A DNA stretch of 64,000 nucleotides from Clostridia bacterium (GCA_014805015.1 JAAUYQ010000093.1:89017-153016); one strand, 5' to 3'. Shown: positions 1 to 8,635, counted from the first letter of the stretch. Notes: generated from the letters alone by a model not told the origin. Numbers and translations are program-made.

Positions 1-442
1 CATGCAGCTGCCTGACAGCAGCCGGGCGGTAGACGTCGCAGGCAACAAGGAGCGGCGAGCGGCCCTGCTTTTTGAACTGGCTGGCCAGCTTACCGCAGAA
101 CGTCGTCTTGCCGGCACCCTGCAGGCCCATCATCATGATGACCGTCGGACTTGCATTGCGCAGGCCGGTCTGATGACCGCCGAGCAGCTCTGTCATTTCG
201 TCACGGACAATCTTGATTACCTGCTGGCCGGGCGTCAGGGACTCCAGTACCTTCTCGCCCATAGCCTCCTCGGAGACTTTCTTGACGAAATCCTTGACGA
301 CTGCATAGTTGACGTCCGCTTCCAGCAGCACCAGTTTGACTTCGCGCATGGCCGCCTTGACATCTGCCTTGGACAGCTTGCCGCGTGAAGTCAGCTTGCC
401 GAATACGTTCTGCAGTTTTTCCGCGATTCCTTCAAAGGCCAT
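1..442 (-). CDS. ffh: Signal recognition particle protein Ffh, N-terminal part (cut by window edge)
   Basis: This is the GTPase of the signal recognition particle, which binds SRP RNA and targets nascent membrane proteins to FtsY. The visible 147 residues start MAFEGIAEKLQNVFGKL (the N domain) and run into the G domain, where the G1 P-loop GLQGAGKTT and the following DVYRPAA segment are clear. The remaining G and M domains lie beyond position 1. The ATG at 442 overlaps the end of ylxM by 11 nt, so the two genes are translationally coupled, the usual ylxM-ffh arrangement of Firmicutes. Identity is certain; only the C-terminal part is missing. Confidence 0.97.
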   Translation of the reverse strand, partial: MAFEGIAEKLQNVFGKLTSRGKLSKADVKAAMREVKLVLLEADVNYAVVKDFVKKVSEEAMGEKVLESLTPGQQVIKIVRDEMTELLGGHQTGLRNASPTVIMMMGLQGAGKTTFCGKLASQFKKQGRSPLLVACDVYRPAAVRQLH

Positions 443-686
443 CTGCTTCCCCTCTCACCAGTCCCAGGCCGTTCTCGCACTGCATAAGCCGGCGGCGCGC
501 CCGGCCGAGTGTGTCTGCCACGGCCTGCCGCGTCGTGTTGGAGAGCGCCGCTATCTCACCCAGGGAAAGATCCTCGTGATAGTAGAGATCAAAAACCTCG
601 GACTGCCGCGGCGTAAGCATGGCACCGTACGCGTCAAAGTAGAACGTCAGATCGAGGTCCTTCATTCTCCCGCCGCCTTTTTCCAT
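432..686 (-). CDS. ylxM: YlxM-family (UPF0122) helix-turn-helix protein
   Basis: This is a small putative SRP-associated regulator of 84 residues. The helix-turn-helix resembles sigma-70 region 4 (LTPRQSEVFDLYY, then SLGEIAALSNTTRQAVADTL), as in the YlxM/UPF0122 family. Family members are usually about 105-115 residues, so this one is somewhat short at the C-terminus. The start at 686 is preceded by GGAGGAAACAGAAA, a better ribosome site than that of the internal Met at 665. It is the first gene after a clear promoter and overlaps ffh by 11 nt. Its molecular role in Firmicutes is only suggested by linkage to ffh. Confidence 0.9.
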   Translation of the reverse strand: MEKGGGRMKDLDLTFYFDAYGAMLTPRQSEVFDLYYHEDLSLGEIAALSNTTRQAVADTLGRARRRLMQCENGLGLVRGEADGL

Positions 687-713
687 TTTCTGTTTCCTCC
701 GCTTGCAAGCAAA

Positions 714-739
714 GGTGTCAAGGCAGTCCCCTTGACACC
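714..739 (-). promoter_or_regulatory. Perfect hairpin at the start of the ylxM-ffh leader
   Basis: A perfect 10-bp inverted repeat (GGTGTCAAGG / CCTTGACACC) with a 6-nt loop lies between the predicted ylxM promoter and its start codon. The transcript would begin almost exactly at its first base. The following T stretch on the minus strand is short and interrupted (TTTGCTT), so it is at most a weak terminator. A 5' stabilising hairpin, an attenuator or a protein-binding site are all possible. Confidence 0.6.
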
Positions 740-745
740 CGGTCT

Positions 746-774
746 ATTATACGGATCAGAAGACGGGTTTGCAA
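746..774 (-). promoter_or_regulatory. Promoter for ylxM-ffh
   Basis: The minus strand carries TTGCAA, a 17-nt spacer and a consensus TATAAT (positions 774-769 and 751-746), immediately downstream of rlmN. This is a good sigma-A promoter, so ylxM-ffh can be expressed separately from the def-fmt-rsmB-rlmN operon. Confidence 0.75.
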
Positions 775-782
775 CCCGGTTT

Positions 783-1805
783 TCAGTCCTGGGCGAGACG
801 CCGCTGGCGAAGCTGGCCGCAGGCTCCCTCGATATCGCTTCCCATCGAACGGCGCACGGTGGCACTGATGCCCCTCCTTCCGAGCGCTTCAGCAAACGCA
901 TAGACGCGGCGCTTCGACGGAGCTGCGAGCGAACCGGACGCGTTCAGCGGGATGATATTGACATGGCACGGGAAACCGCCAAGCAGATCCGTGAGCGCAT
1001 CGAGGTCGGCATCTGTGTCGTTGACGCCGTCAATCAGGGCATACTCGAACGTGACGCGCCGTCCCGTTTTCTCAAAATACTCGCGCGCTGCCTGAATAAG
1101 CTCCGGAAGCGGATTTGCACGCGCCGACGGCATCAGTTTCTCCCGTTCGTCCTGCCGCGCCGAATGCAGTGAGACGGCCAGTGTGATCTGCAGATCTTCC
1201 TCGGCAAGCCTGCGTATGGCCGGGATGAGTCCGCAGGTCGAGACGGTGAGAGCCCGCTGCGAGATTCCCAGCCCCTCCGGTGAGGAGGCGAGTCGCACAA
1301 ACCGCACCAGGTTTTCCTCGTTGGCGAGCGGCTCTCCCATTCCCATGACCACCACGTTGCCGATACGACCCGCGTCGCGCTGGTCAGCAGCCACGGCCGT
1401 AATCTGGGCGAGCATCTCGCCGGCACTCAGGTTTCGCACCAGCCCGTCTTTCGTGGAGGCGCAGAATCGGCAGCCCATGGCGCAGCCCACCTGGCTTGAG
1501 ACGCAGACAGAATTGCCGTATTCCTTCGGCAGGAATACCGTTTCGACAGTATTGCCGTCCGGCAGCTCAAACAGATACTTGGTCGTGCCGTCCGCCGCTG
1601 TACGCTTTTCCAGCATCTTCAGGTAGCCTTCGCTGGTCTCACGGCGTAGTTTTTCCCGCAGGGAAGCCGGCAGATCCGACATACTCTCGAACGGCACGTT
1701 CTGGTAGAGCCATTTGGAAAGCTGTCCCGCCCGGTAGCCCGGCTCCCCCATCTGCGTCAGCGATTCTTTAAGTTCCTGCGGATTTTTTCCCAGCAGTGTC
1801 TGCAT
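783..1805 (-). CDS. rlmN: Dual-specificity 23S rRNA A2503 / tRNA A37 C2-methyltransferase RlmN
   Basis: This radical-SAM enzyme methylates C2 of A2503 in 23S rRNA and A37 in some tRNAs. The 340-residue length is typical. The [4Fe-4S] cluster motif CxxxCxxC is visible as GCAMGCRFCAST near residue 115, and the C-terminal methyl-carrying Cys lies in GACGQL near the end. The start at 1805 lies inside the end of rsmB: the two frames overlap by 38 nt, unusually long for this neighbourhood, so translation of the two is probably coupled. It is the last gene of the priA-def-def-fmt-rsmB-rlmN run. Confidence 0.97.
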   Translation of the reverse strand: MQTLLGKNPQELKESLTQMGEPGYRAGQLSKWLYQNVPFESMSDLPASLREKLRRETSEGYLKMLEKRTAADGTTKYLFELPDGNTVETVFLPKEYGNSVCVSSQVGCAMGCRFCASTKDGLVRNLSAGEMLAQITAVAADQRDAGRIGNVVVMGMGEPLANEENLVRFVRLASSPEGLGISQRALTVSTCGLIPAIRRLAEEDLQITLAVSLHSARQDEREKLMPSARANPLPELIQAAREYFEKTGRRVTFEYALIDGVNDTDADLDALTDLLGGFPCHVNIIPLNASGSLAAPSKRRVYAFAEALGRRGISATVRRSMGSDIEGACGQLRQRRLAQD

Positions 1806-3084
1806 GTTTCACGAACCTCGCGATAAAGAACCCGTCGACGTTGTCGATAGGAGGCAGCAGCTGCACCCATCCCGGAATGCCCCGTTCCCCGATTCTGCCT
1901 GGCAGCAGGTCTGCCAGGCTGGACTGACTGAATTCCGGATGCGTGCGGGCAAACCAGAGCGCATTCTCCTGGTTTTCCATATCGTCCATCGTGCAGGTTG
2001 AATAAATGAGAACGCCGCCCGGCGCCACGCATCCGGCAGCGCTTTTCAGGATCCGGCGCTGAATCTCAGCCAGTTCTTCCAGGTCTTTCTGCTTCTTGAA
2101 GATCTTCAGATCCGGCTTGCGGTACAGCAGCCCCAGCGCGCTGCAGGGCGCGTCGACGAGCACAACGTCAAAGACCTCCTGCCACTCCGGATGCGGCGCT
2201 CCCGCATCCGTGCACAGCGTGCGCACATTGCTGAGACCAAGCCTGGCTGCTGTTTCCTCGATGAGACTGACCCGGTGCTCGTGCAGGTCGCAGGCTGTGA
2301 CCTGCCCGGGGAACGCGAGCTGTGCGGCATAGGCTGTCTTGCCGCCGGGAGCCGCGCACAGATCGAGAACCCGGTCTCCGGGCCTGATGCCGGCTGCCCG
2401 CACACACATCATCGAAGACTCGCTCTGTGCTGTGATCTCACCGTTCTTAAATGCCGGCATCCGGTCGAGCCGTTCGGCGCCGCGAATGTAAGCGGCATCG
2501 TCAAGGTAGATACCCGGCTCGTAGGGCACCGGTCCCTGCGGCGGGTGGACGAGCCGGATGCCGGTGAGATCATGACTGCGGTGGTACGACAGCAGCTTTT
2601 CCGTCAGGTCCGGGCCGTACTGGCGCAGGAAATACCGGCAGATCCACAGCGGGTAGCTGTAGCGCACGTGCAGGTAGCGGGTGAAGTCGGCGCGGGCGTC
2701 CGGGTAGCGGACATCGTCTTTTGTGCGTACCACGTTGCGCAGCACAGCATTGACAAAATTCCTGGCGCGGGGCTGGATCGCAGCTGCCAGCTTCACGCTT
2801 TCGTTGACCGCCGCATGATCAGCGACGCCGTTCATTTCCAGGATCTGAGCCGCGCCTATGCGCAGCACTGTCAGGAGCTCCGGATCCGTTCTGTCCGGTT
2901 TGATGAAGCGGCCCAGAACATAATTGATCTTGTAGTAGTTCTCCAGTACTGCACTGACGAGTGCCGTCACGAAGCGCTGCTTCTGCGGTTCGTCAAAATG
3001 GTATTTCTTGAGCGCCAGATGCAGATACTCGTGTCTTTCTGTCACGGAAAACAGTATCCGGAAGGCCGCCTGCCGTGCGTTCAT
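1768..3084 (-). CDS. rsmB: 16S rRNA (cytosine-967-C5) methyltransferase RsmB
   Basis: It methylates C967 of 16S rRNA using S-adenosylmethionine. The 438 residues comprise an N-terminal NusB-like RNA-binding domain (about 1-140) and a C-terminal Rossmann methyltransferase domain with the SAM loop LDLCAAPGGKTAY. The two catalytic cysteines lie in DAPCSALGLL and YSTCTMDDMENQ. The start codon overlaps the fmt stop as ATGA, and the 3' end overlaps rlmN by 38 nt. The fmt-rsmB-rlmN order is common in Gram-positive bacteria. Confidence 0.97.
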   Translation of the reverse strand: MNARQAAFRILFSVTERHEYLHLALKKYHFDEPQKQRFVTALVSAVLENYYKINYVLGRFIKPDRTDPELLTVLRIGAAQILEMNGVADHAAVNESVKLAAAIQPRARNFVNAVLRNVVRTKDDVRYPDARADFTRYLHVRYSYPLWICRYFLRQYGPDLTEKLLSYHRSHDLTGIRLVHPPQGPVPYEPGIYLDDAAYIRGAERLDRMPAFKNGEITAQSESSMMCVRAAGIRPGDRVLDLCAAPGGKTAYAAQLAFPGQVTACDLHEHRVSLIEETAARLGLSNVRTLCTDAGAPHPEWQEVFDVVLVDAPCSALGLLYRKPDLKIFKKQKDLEELAEIQRRILKSAAGCVAPGGVLIYSTCTMDDMENQENALWFARTHPEFSQSSLADLLPGRIGERGIPGWVQLLPPIDNVDGFFIARFVKHADTAGKKSAGT

Positions 3085-4034
3085 ACGCGCGCCTCCCGCA
3101 CCCGATCCGCTCCGATCCCGCGGCCGCGCAGCGAGTCCGCTGCTCTCATCCTTCTCGAGCCGGGCCGCTTTATCTCATCCAGCGATACCAGCCCGTCACG
3201 GGCCGCAATCACGAGCCCCTGTTTCGGATCCCGGAAGACAATCTCGCCCGGTTTTCCCTGCCCTTCCCGCCGCGACGCCGCAAAAACGCGGATCCGTTCA
3301 CCTTCGGGCAGCACGATGTATGCACCCGGAGACGGCGCGAGCGCCCGGATGAAATTGAGGACTTCTCTGGTGGAATGATTCCAGTCGATCTCTCCGAATC
3401 CTTTCGGCAGCACTGGATAGTAGGACGCCTCCGCTTCTGCCTGCGGGTGGTCGCTGAGCGTGCCCTCAAGCAGTTTCACCAGCGTGCGCTCAAGCGTCTT
3501 CGCGCCAAGCTGACTCAGCCTGCTCATGAGCTCCCCGCCTGTCATGTCCGGCCCGACAGAAACGCTGTCCTGCTCAAGCACAGGTCCGGCATCCAGAGCC
3601 TCTACGGTACGCATAGTCGATACGCCGGCGGTCTCTTCCCCGTTTATGAGGCTCCACACGACCGGAGAAGCGCCCCGGTAGGCGGGCAGAAGGGAAGCAT
3701 GCACATTGATGCATCCGAGCGCCGGAATATCCAGGATCTCCTGCGAGAGAATCTGCCCGTAGGCAGCCGTGATCATCAGATTACAGCCCAGAGCGCGCAG
3801 GCGGGAGGTATTTTCCTCGCTCCTCAGCTTTTCCGGCTGCCAGACGGGCACGCCGTGCTCCAGCGCCCAGGTCTTGACTGGCGGCGGGCTCAGCCGGTGA
3901 CCGCGGCCGGCCGGCCTGTCAGGCTGCGTGATCACCTGGATAAGTCCAAAGTCCTCCTCAAAGAGCATGCTGAGGGACGGCAGGGCAAATTCCGGCGTCC
4001 CCAGAAAGGCAATTCGCAGGTCACTCCGCCTCAT
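3081..4034 (-). CDS. fmt: Methionyl-tRNA formyltransferase
   Basis: It formylates initiator Met-tRNA using 10-formyltetrahydrofolate, which is made by fhs elsewhere in this window. The protein starts MRRSDLRIAFLGTPEFALPSL; the formyl-donor pocket (HASLLPAYRGASP) and the TQPDRPAGRG loop are present. The start at 4034 gives 317 residues and overlaps the upstream deformylase by 14 nt; GGAGG lies 12 nt before it. An in-frame ATG at 4046 would sit directly on that GGAGG, so 4034 is preferred but not certain. It is paired with two deformylases, the enzymes that undo its modification on nascent proteins. Confidence 0.96.
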   Translation of the reverse strand: MRRSDLRIAFLGTPEFALPSLSMLFEEDFGLIQVITQPDRPAGRGHRLSPPPVKTWALEHGVPVWQPEKLRSEENTSRLRALGCNLMITAAYGQILSQEILDIPALGCINVHASLLPAYRGASPVVWSLINGEETAGVSTMRTVEALDAGPVLEQDSVSVGPDMTGGELMSRLSQLGAKTLERTLVKLLEGTLSDHPQAEAEASYYPVLPKGFGEIDWNHSTREVLNFIRALAPSPGAYIVLPEGERIRVFAASRREGQGKPGEIVFRDPKQGLVIAARDGLVSLDEIKRPGSRRMRAADSLRGRGIGADRVREARV

Positions 4035-4494
4035 CTGCCGGCTCATCCTCCACCCACTCAACTACCTTGTCGACGAACAGTACGCCATCGAGGTGATCGA
4101 TCTCGTGCGCGAGCACGCGGGCCAGCAGGCCGGTCCCCACGTACTCTTTTTCCTGGCCGTTGCGGTCAAGAGCCCGCACCACAATCTTTTCCGGCCGCAG
4201 CACGTAACCGCGCTCGTCCCCAAACGAGAGGCAGCCTTCCTTTTCCCGCTGCTGTCCCTCCTGGCTGACAATGACCGGATTGATCAGTTCCATGATGCCG
4301 TCTCCGACGTCCAGAACCACGATACGCCGGAAAACGCCGATCTGCGGAGCGGCCAGACCGACGCCGCGCTCTTCGTACATCGTCTGGCCCATGTCATCAA
4401 GCACATCCAGGATGTGCTGATTGATCTTTCGCACCGGCCGCGACGTCGACCGCAGACGCGGGTTGGTTCCTTCCAGTATTGTCTTATGCGCCAC
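4021..4494 (-). CDS. def: Peptide deformylase, second tandem copy
   Basis: This metalloenzyme removes the N-formyl group from nascent proteins. It has 157 residues. All three family motifs are intact: GVGLAAPQ, EGCLSF and the metal-binding HEIDHLDG. The start is a GTG at 4494, 11 nt inside the preceding def copy, with AGAGGA upstream; the next upstream in-frame ATG would add a poorly conserved extension. It is clearly related to its upstream neighbour but differs in the EGCLSF loop (GDERGYV here, PGQVGDV there) and ends in an acidic tail. It overlaps fmt by 14 nt. Confidence 0.95.
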   Translation of the reverse strand: MAHKTILEGTNPRLRSTSRPVRKINQHILDVLDDMGQTMYEERGVGLAAPQIGVFRRIVVLDVGDGIMELINPVIVSQEGQQREKEGCLSFGDERGYVLRPEKIVVRALDRNGQEKEYVGTGLLARVLAHEIDHLDGVLFVDKVVEWVEDEPADEAE

Positions 4495-4993
4495 TGCCGT
4501 TTTCCTCTTCCGGAGCGTCCGGTTCGCCGTCAGGTTCCTCATCGGAACGCCAGCGCACGACCTTATCGATAAACAGAATGCCGTCCAGATGATCCAGTTC
4601 ATGCGCAAAGGCCTGGGCGAGCAGTCCCTCACCCTCATAGGTACGCTCTTCGCCGCTGCGGTCAAGAGCGCGTACAGTCACCCGCGTGGGGCGGATCACA
4701 TCGCCGACCTGTCCGGGAAAAGACAGGCAGCCTTCGACGCGCTGCTCCTCGCCTTCCTGGGAGATGATCTCGGGGTTGATCAGCTCAAGCGGATCCTGAT
4801 CCTCGATCTCAATCACCACCAGACGGCGGTTGACGCCTACCTGGGGCGCCGCCAGTCCAACGCCCTCGGCGCTGCGCAGCGTTTCGAGCATATCATCCAG
4901 AATCTCCAGTACGTGCGGCGTAATCTCCCGCACCGGCTTGGCAGTCATGCGCAGCCGGGGATTCGAACCCTGAAAAATATTCCTGATTGCCAA
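4484..4993 (-). CDS. def: Peptide deformylase, first tandem copy
   Basis: This is a complete peptide deformylase of 169 residues with GVGLAAPQ, EGCLSF and HELDHLDG, so metal ligands and catalytic Glu are all present. The N-terminus (MAIRNIFQGSNPRLR) aligns with the second copy (MAHKTILEGTNPRLR), pointing to a local duplication. It ends in a longer acidic tail (DEEPDGEPDAPEEENGSG). It lies 35 nt downstream of priA in the same operon and overlaps the second copy by 11 nt. Both copies look functional. Confidence 0.95.
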   Translation of the reverse strand: MAIRNIFQGSNPRLRMTAKPVREITPHVLEILDDMLETLRSAEGVGLAAPQVGVNRRLVVIEIEDQDPLELINPEIISQEGEEQRVEGCLSFPGQVGDVIRPTRVTVRALDRSGEERTYEGEGLLAQAFAHELDHLDGILFIDKVVRWRSDEEPDGEPDAPEEENGSGA

Positions 4994-5028
4994 AGTTGTT
5001 GCTCCTAAGTACTCTCTCGCCCGACCGG

Positions 5029-7242
5029 TCAGGACATAGATGCCGGATCGATATCCACGCCGACCAGCACGTTCGGGTAGCGTGCCTGGCCTGCCAGATC
5101 CAGCACCGTGCCGGCCGCAGGCGTTCCCTCCGACCGCAGATGCACCAGAATCTGGTAGCGGTACTGTTCTTTCAGGCGCCGGATCGGAGATTCTGACGCC
5201 CGCACCTTGATTATATCATCGAGCTCGCCTGCCAGTGCGGTCCGCATTCGGCCGAGAAAATCCCGGGCAGCAAGCGCTGCATCCTCCTGTCGCGCCGATT
5301 GGAACCGGATGAGCAGATACGATCCGTACGGCGGCAGAAACATGCTGCGCCGGTAAGCGCTCTCTTCCTCAAAGAAGGCCGTATAATCGTGTCTTGCCGC
5401 TGCCTGCACCGCATAATTTCCGGGGCTGTAGGTCTGCACAAGCACACGGCCCTCTCCCTGCCGACCGGCGCGGCCGGCGAGCTGCGTGATCTGATCAAAC
5501 GTGCGTTCGGCGCTGCGGAAATCCGGCATGTGCAGCATCGCGTCCACGCCGAGAATCGCAGCCACCGTCACGTGCTCAAAATCAAAACCCTTCGCAATCA
5601 TCTGGGTGCCGATCAGGATGTCCGCCTCCCCGTCCCGGAACTGCTCATACGCCCGCAGATGGGCATCGCGCCCGCTCATCGTGTCGGTGTCCATCCTCAG
5701 AATGCGGGCCTGCGGATACAGATGCCGCAGTTCTTCCTCAAGCTGCTGGGTACCGACCCCGAGCCGGGTCAGCCGCGCTGCTCCGCAGCCCGGACACACG
5801 GCCGGAAGCTCCTTGCGTGCTCCGCAGTAGTGGCACTTGAGCATGCCTTCACTCTTGTGGTAGGTCATGGCGACGTCGCAGCTGTCGCACTGCACTGCCT
5901 CACCGCAGGACGGACACATCATCACCGAAGAATAGCCCCGCCGGTTGAGCATGATCATGATCTGCTCGCGCCGGGCGAGGGCTCCGCGGACCGCCTCATC
6001 GAGAGCTGCGGAAATAATGCCGCTGTTGCCGGCACGGTACTCCTCCCGCATGTCGACAATCTCTACCGGGGGCAGCGGCAGGCCGAACAGCCGGTGCGGC
6101 ATCTCAAGCAGCGTGTATTTCCCTTCCAGTGCTTCCTTGTAGGTGCGCAGACTCGGCGTGGCACTGCCGGCTATCAGGGCCGCCCCGCTCAGCGTGCACC
6201 GCAGCTCCGCAATTTCCCTGGCCGTGTAGCAGGGATAGCGGTCCGATTTGTAGCTGCTCTCGTGCTCCTCGTCGAGGATGATGACGCCAAGATTGTCGAG
6301 CGGCGCGAAAACCGCACTGCGCGGCCCGATCACCACCGGCGAAAGACCGCGGCGGACCCGCAGCCACTGTTCGTAACGCTCCGCGTCCGTGAGCCGCGAG
6401 TGAAAAAGGGCGACATCGACGTCCAGACGCCGGCGGATATAGTCATAGGTCTGCGGCGTCAGGGAGATTTCGGGCACCAGCAGAATGGCCGTGCGGCCCT
6501 GCTCAAGCATACTGCGGATAATGCGGATATAGACTTCTGTCTTGCCGCTGCCGGTAACGCCGTGCAGAAGAAACTTCTGCCGGTCGGAGTGCAGGATCGT
6601 ATACAGGGTCGCTTTCTGCTCCCCGCTCAGTTCCCGGGGCTTCTCCGGCGCCGCGGGGGCAGCGCGGCGCTCCAGCAGCTTGGAAACAGTGTCTTCCCGC
6701 ATGCGGACGTACTTTTTCTTCAGCAGGGTTTTGACGCTCGAGGCCGGGAGGTCGGCAAGGCGGATTCCCCGGGGCGCCAGCCTGAGCCGTTCGAGCACCT
6801 CGAGCTGCTTGGGGTAGCGCGGCGATCCGTCTTTTTTCAGAAGTGTGCCCACCGCCTGCTCATACTCGGATCCGTGCACGGCCAGCTCCACGAAGTTCTC
6901 GGTCCGTATGGTAGAACGGCCGCCCCGGAGGCGGGACGGCAGAAGCAGGCGCAGTGCCTGCGCCATCGTCGTATGATACGTGGCAGCCAGATACTCCGCA
7001 ATGCGGAAATCCTCCGGCCGCAGGGCCGGCATGGCATCGAGCCGCCTGAGGACCGGCCGCAGTTTCCCGGCCGGCACCTCGGTCGTCTCGCTGAGCGAGA
7101 CGATCAGTCCCTCTTTCTTCTGCCGGCCGAACGGAACGGCAACACGGCATCCGGCTTCGAGTTCCATCCCCTCCGGCACCAGATAATCGAAGACTCGGTC
7201 CACGTCCGGATGAGCGATGTCGACAATAACTCGTGCATACAA
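5029..7242 (-). CDS. priA: Primosomal replication-restart helicase PriA
   Basis: This 3'-5' superfamily 2 helicase recognises stalled forks and reloads the replisome. In 737 residues one can see the N-terminal DNA-binding domain, Walker A (HGVTGSGKTEVY), the DEEH box, a zinc-binding insert with paired cysteines (CPSCGEAVQCDSCD, CHYCG, CPGCG) and helicase motif VI (QLAGRAGRQGEG). The start is a TTG at 7242, with AAAGGGAAC about 8 nt upstream inside the end of coaBC. The coaBC-priA-def-fmt order is conserved in many Firmicutes. Confidence 0.96.
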   Translation of the reverse strand: MYARVIVDIAHPDVDRVFDYLVPEGMELEAGCRVAVPFGRQKKEGLIVSLSETTEVPAGKLRPVLRRLDAMPALRPEDFRIAEYLAATYHTTMAQALRLLLPSRLRGGRSTIRTENFVELAVHGSEYEQAVGTLLKKDGSPRYPKQLEVLERLRLAPRGIRLADLPASSVKTLLKKKYVRMREDTVSKLLERRAAPAAPEKPRELSGEQKATLYTILHSDRQKFLLHGVTGSGKTEVYIRIIRSMLEQGRTAILLVPEISLTPQTYDYIRRRLDVDVALFHSRLTDAERYEQWLRVRRGLSPVVIGPRSAVFAPLDNLGVIILDEEHESSYKSDRYPCYTAREIAELRCTLSGAALIAGSATPSLRTYKEALEGKYTLLEMPHRLFGLPLPPVEIVDMREEYRAGNSGIISAALDEAVRGALARREQIMIMLNRRGYSSVMMCPSCGEAVQCDSCDVAMTYHKSEGMLKCHYCGARKELPAVCPGCGAARLTRLGVGTQQLEEELRHLYPQARILRMDTDTMSGRDAHLRAYEQFRDGEADILIGTQMIAKGFDFEHVTVAAILGVDAMLHMPDFRSAERTFDQITQLAGRAGRQGEGRVLVQTYSPGNYAVQAAARHDYTAFFEEESAYRRSMFLPPYGSYLLIRFQSARQEDAALAARDFLGRMRTALAGELDDIIKVRASESPIRRLKEQYRYQILVHLRSEGTPAAGTVLDLAGQARYPNVLVGVDIDPASMS

Positions 7243-7244
7243 GT

Positions 7245-8423
7245 TCAGTTCCCTTTGTCTAGTGCGGCCGCAATCAAACGGATCAGCTGCGAGGCGATCT
7301 CCCGTTTCGGCGCCCGTTCAAGCTCCGTCTGCGTGCCGTCAGCCTGCAGGACTGTTACAGCGTTCTCGCTGCTCTCAAAGCCGATACCAGCCTTAGAGAC
7401 GTCATTGGCCACAATCATATCCAGATTCTTAGCCTGCAGCTTACGCCGCGCCGATGCGAGCATATCCTGCGTCTCCGCAGCAAAGCCAATCAGATAGAAC
7501 TGCTTGTTCCGGCCGAGTTCCGCCAGGATGTCCGGCGTCCGCTCCAGGATCAGCGTCAGGCGCTCATCCGTCTTGTGGATCTTCGCAAGCGCCGTCTCGA
7601 CCGGCCGATAATCGCTCACCGCCGCACAGGCAATCACGATATCCTGCCTCGCGGCACGCTCCATAACCGCATCCCGCATCTGCTGCGCCGTACGCACGTA
7701 CGTGACGTCAGCACCAGCCGGCGGACTGATCTCAACGGGACCGCTGATCAGGCTGACGTCCGCGCCGGCGCGAAGCGCAGCCTCGGCGAGCGCGTACCCC
7801 ATGCGTCCAGAGCTCCTATTGGTGATCGAGCGCACGGGGTCGATCGGCTCACTGGTCGGGCCGGCCGTCACCAGGACTCTCTTTCCGGTCAGGACGCCCT
7901 CATCCGCCAGCAGAAAGCGGACAATCTCCTCCGGTTCCGGCAGCCGTCCCCTGCCGGTCTCGCCACAGGCCAGATGTCCCGACGCTGGCTCCAGAATGCA
8001 TGCGCCTCTCTGCTTCAGAAGACGCAGGTTTTCCCGCACCGCCTCCTTGCCGAGCATATGCGGGTTCATCGCCGGCGCAATGTAGAGGGGCGCTTCGCAG
8101 GCCAGAAACATCGTCGTCAGCATGTTGTCGGCGATGCCGAGCGCCAGCTTGCCGACAGTGTTGGCTGTTGCCGGGGCCACCAGGGCCCGCTCGGCCCACT
8201 CTGCCCAGCTGATGTGACGCACCTCGCCCGGATCATCCTCCTGAAAAAGATCCACAGCCACATGATTGCCGCTGATCGTGCGGAACGTGGCGGGATCAAC
8301 AAGCCGGCAGGCTGCCGGCGTCATCGTGACCCTGACATCATGACCGCGGCGGCGCAGCATACTGATGACCGGCAGGGCCTTGTACGCCGCAATTCCGCCG
8401 GTCACTCCAAGCAGGATATTCAT
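7245..8423 (-). CDS. coaBC: Bifunctional phosphopantothenoylcysteine decarboxylase / phosphopantothenate-cysteine ligase
   Basis: It catalyses two consecutive steps of coenzyme A synthesis. The CoaC half (about 1-185) is a flavoprotein with GVTGGIAAYK, the catalytic His in VRHISWAEW and the PAMNPHM motif; the active-site clamp Cys lies in HLACGETGRG. The CoaB half begins near residue 190 with VLVTAGPTSEPIDPVR and TNRSSGRMG. The length of 392 residues is standard. It sits 5 nt after rpoZ and 2 nt before priA. Confidence 0.97.
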   Translation of the reverse strand: MNILLGVTGGIAAYKALPVISMLRRRGHDVRVTMTPAACRLVDPATFRTISGNHVAVDLFQEDDPGEVRHISWAEWAERALVAPATANTVGKLALGIADNMLTTMFLACEAPLYIAPAMNPHMLGKEAVRENLRLLKQRGACILEPASGHLACGETGRGRLPEPEEIVRFLLADEGVLTGKRVLVTAGPTSEPIDPVRSITNRSSGRMGYALAEAALRAGADVSLISGPVEISPPAGADVTYVRTAQQMRDAVMERAARQDIVIACAAVSDYRPVETALAKIHKTDERLTLILERTPDILAELGRNKQFYLIGFAAETQDMLASARRKLQAKNLDMIVANDVSKAGIGFESSENAVTVLQADGTQTELERAPKREIASQLIRLIAAALDKGN

Positions 8424-8428
8424 TCGGC

Positions 8429-8635
8429 CTATTTGATGCCATCCGCAACGCGGATGTATGTGATCTTGTCGTCGAGAATCTCGTTCACGGCCTGCGAGAC
8501 TGGGTTTGAGTCGACCGTCTCGGTAAGCGGCTGGGCGCCATCGATCAGCTGCCGGGCGCGCTTGGCAGTTTCAACAACCAGCGTATAGCGGCAGTCCGCC
8601 TTGCTGAGCAGATCAGTGATTTCCAGATGCAGCAT
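8429..8635 (-). CDS. rpoZ: RNA polymerase omega subunit
   Basis: This small subunit of 68 residues helps fold and hold the beta-prime subunit of RNA polymerase. The sequence MLHLEITDLLSKADCRYTLV followed by ETAKRARQLIDG matches the omega family (the conserved RYxLVxxxAKRAR segment). It overlaps the end of gmk by 23 nt, and the gmk-rpoZ-coaBC-priA order is the standard Gram-positive arrangement, which supports the call despite the small size. Confidence 0.94.
   Translation of the reverse strand: MLHLEITDLLSKADCRYTLVVETAKRARQLIDGAQPLTETVDSNPVSQAVNEILDDKITYIRVADGIK

Noticed and set aside
5299..7497. A very long plus-strand open frame opposite priA, and similar long plus-strand frames opposite gyrase-type, lon and clpX genes
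   Set aside because: They are antisense shadows: protein composition is abnormal (His/Arg/Ala-rich) and no family motif is visible, while the minus-strand frames are clear housekeeping proteins.
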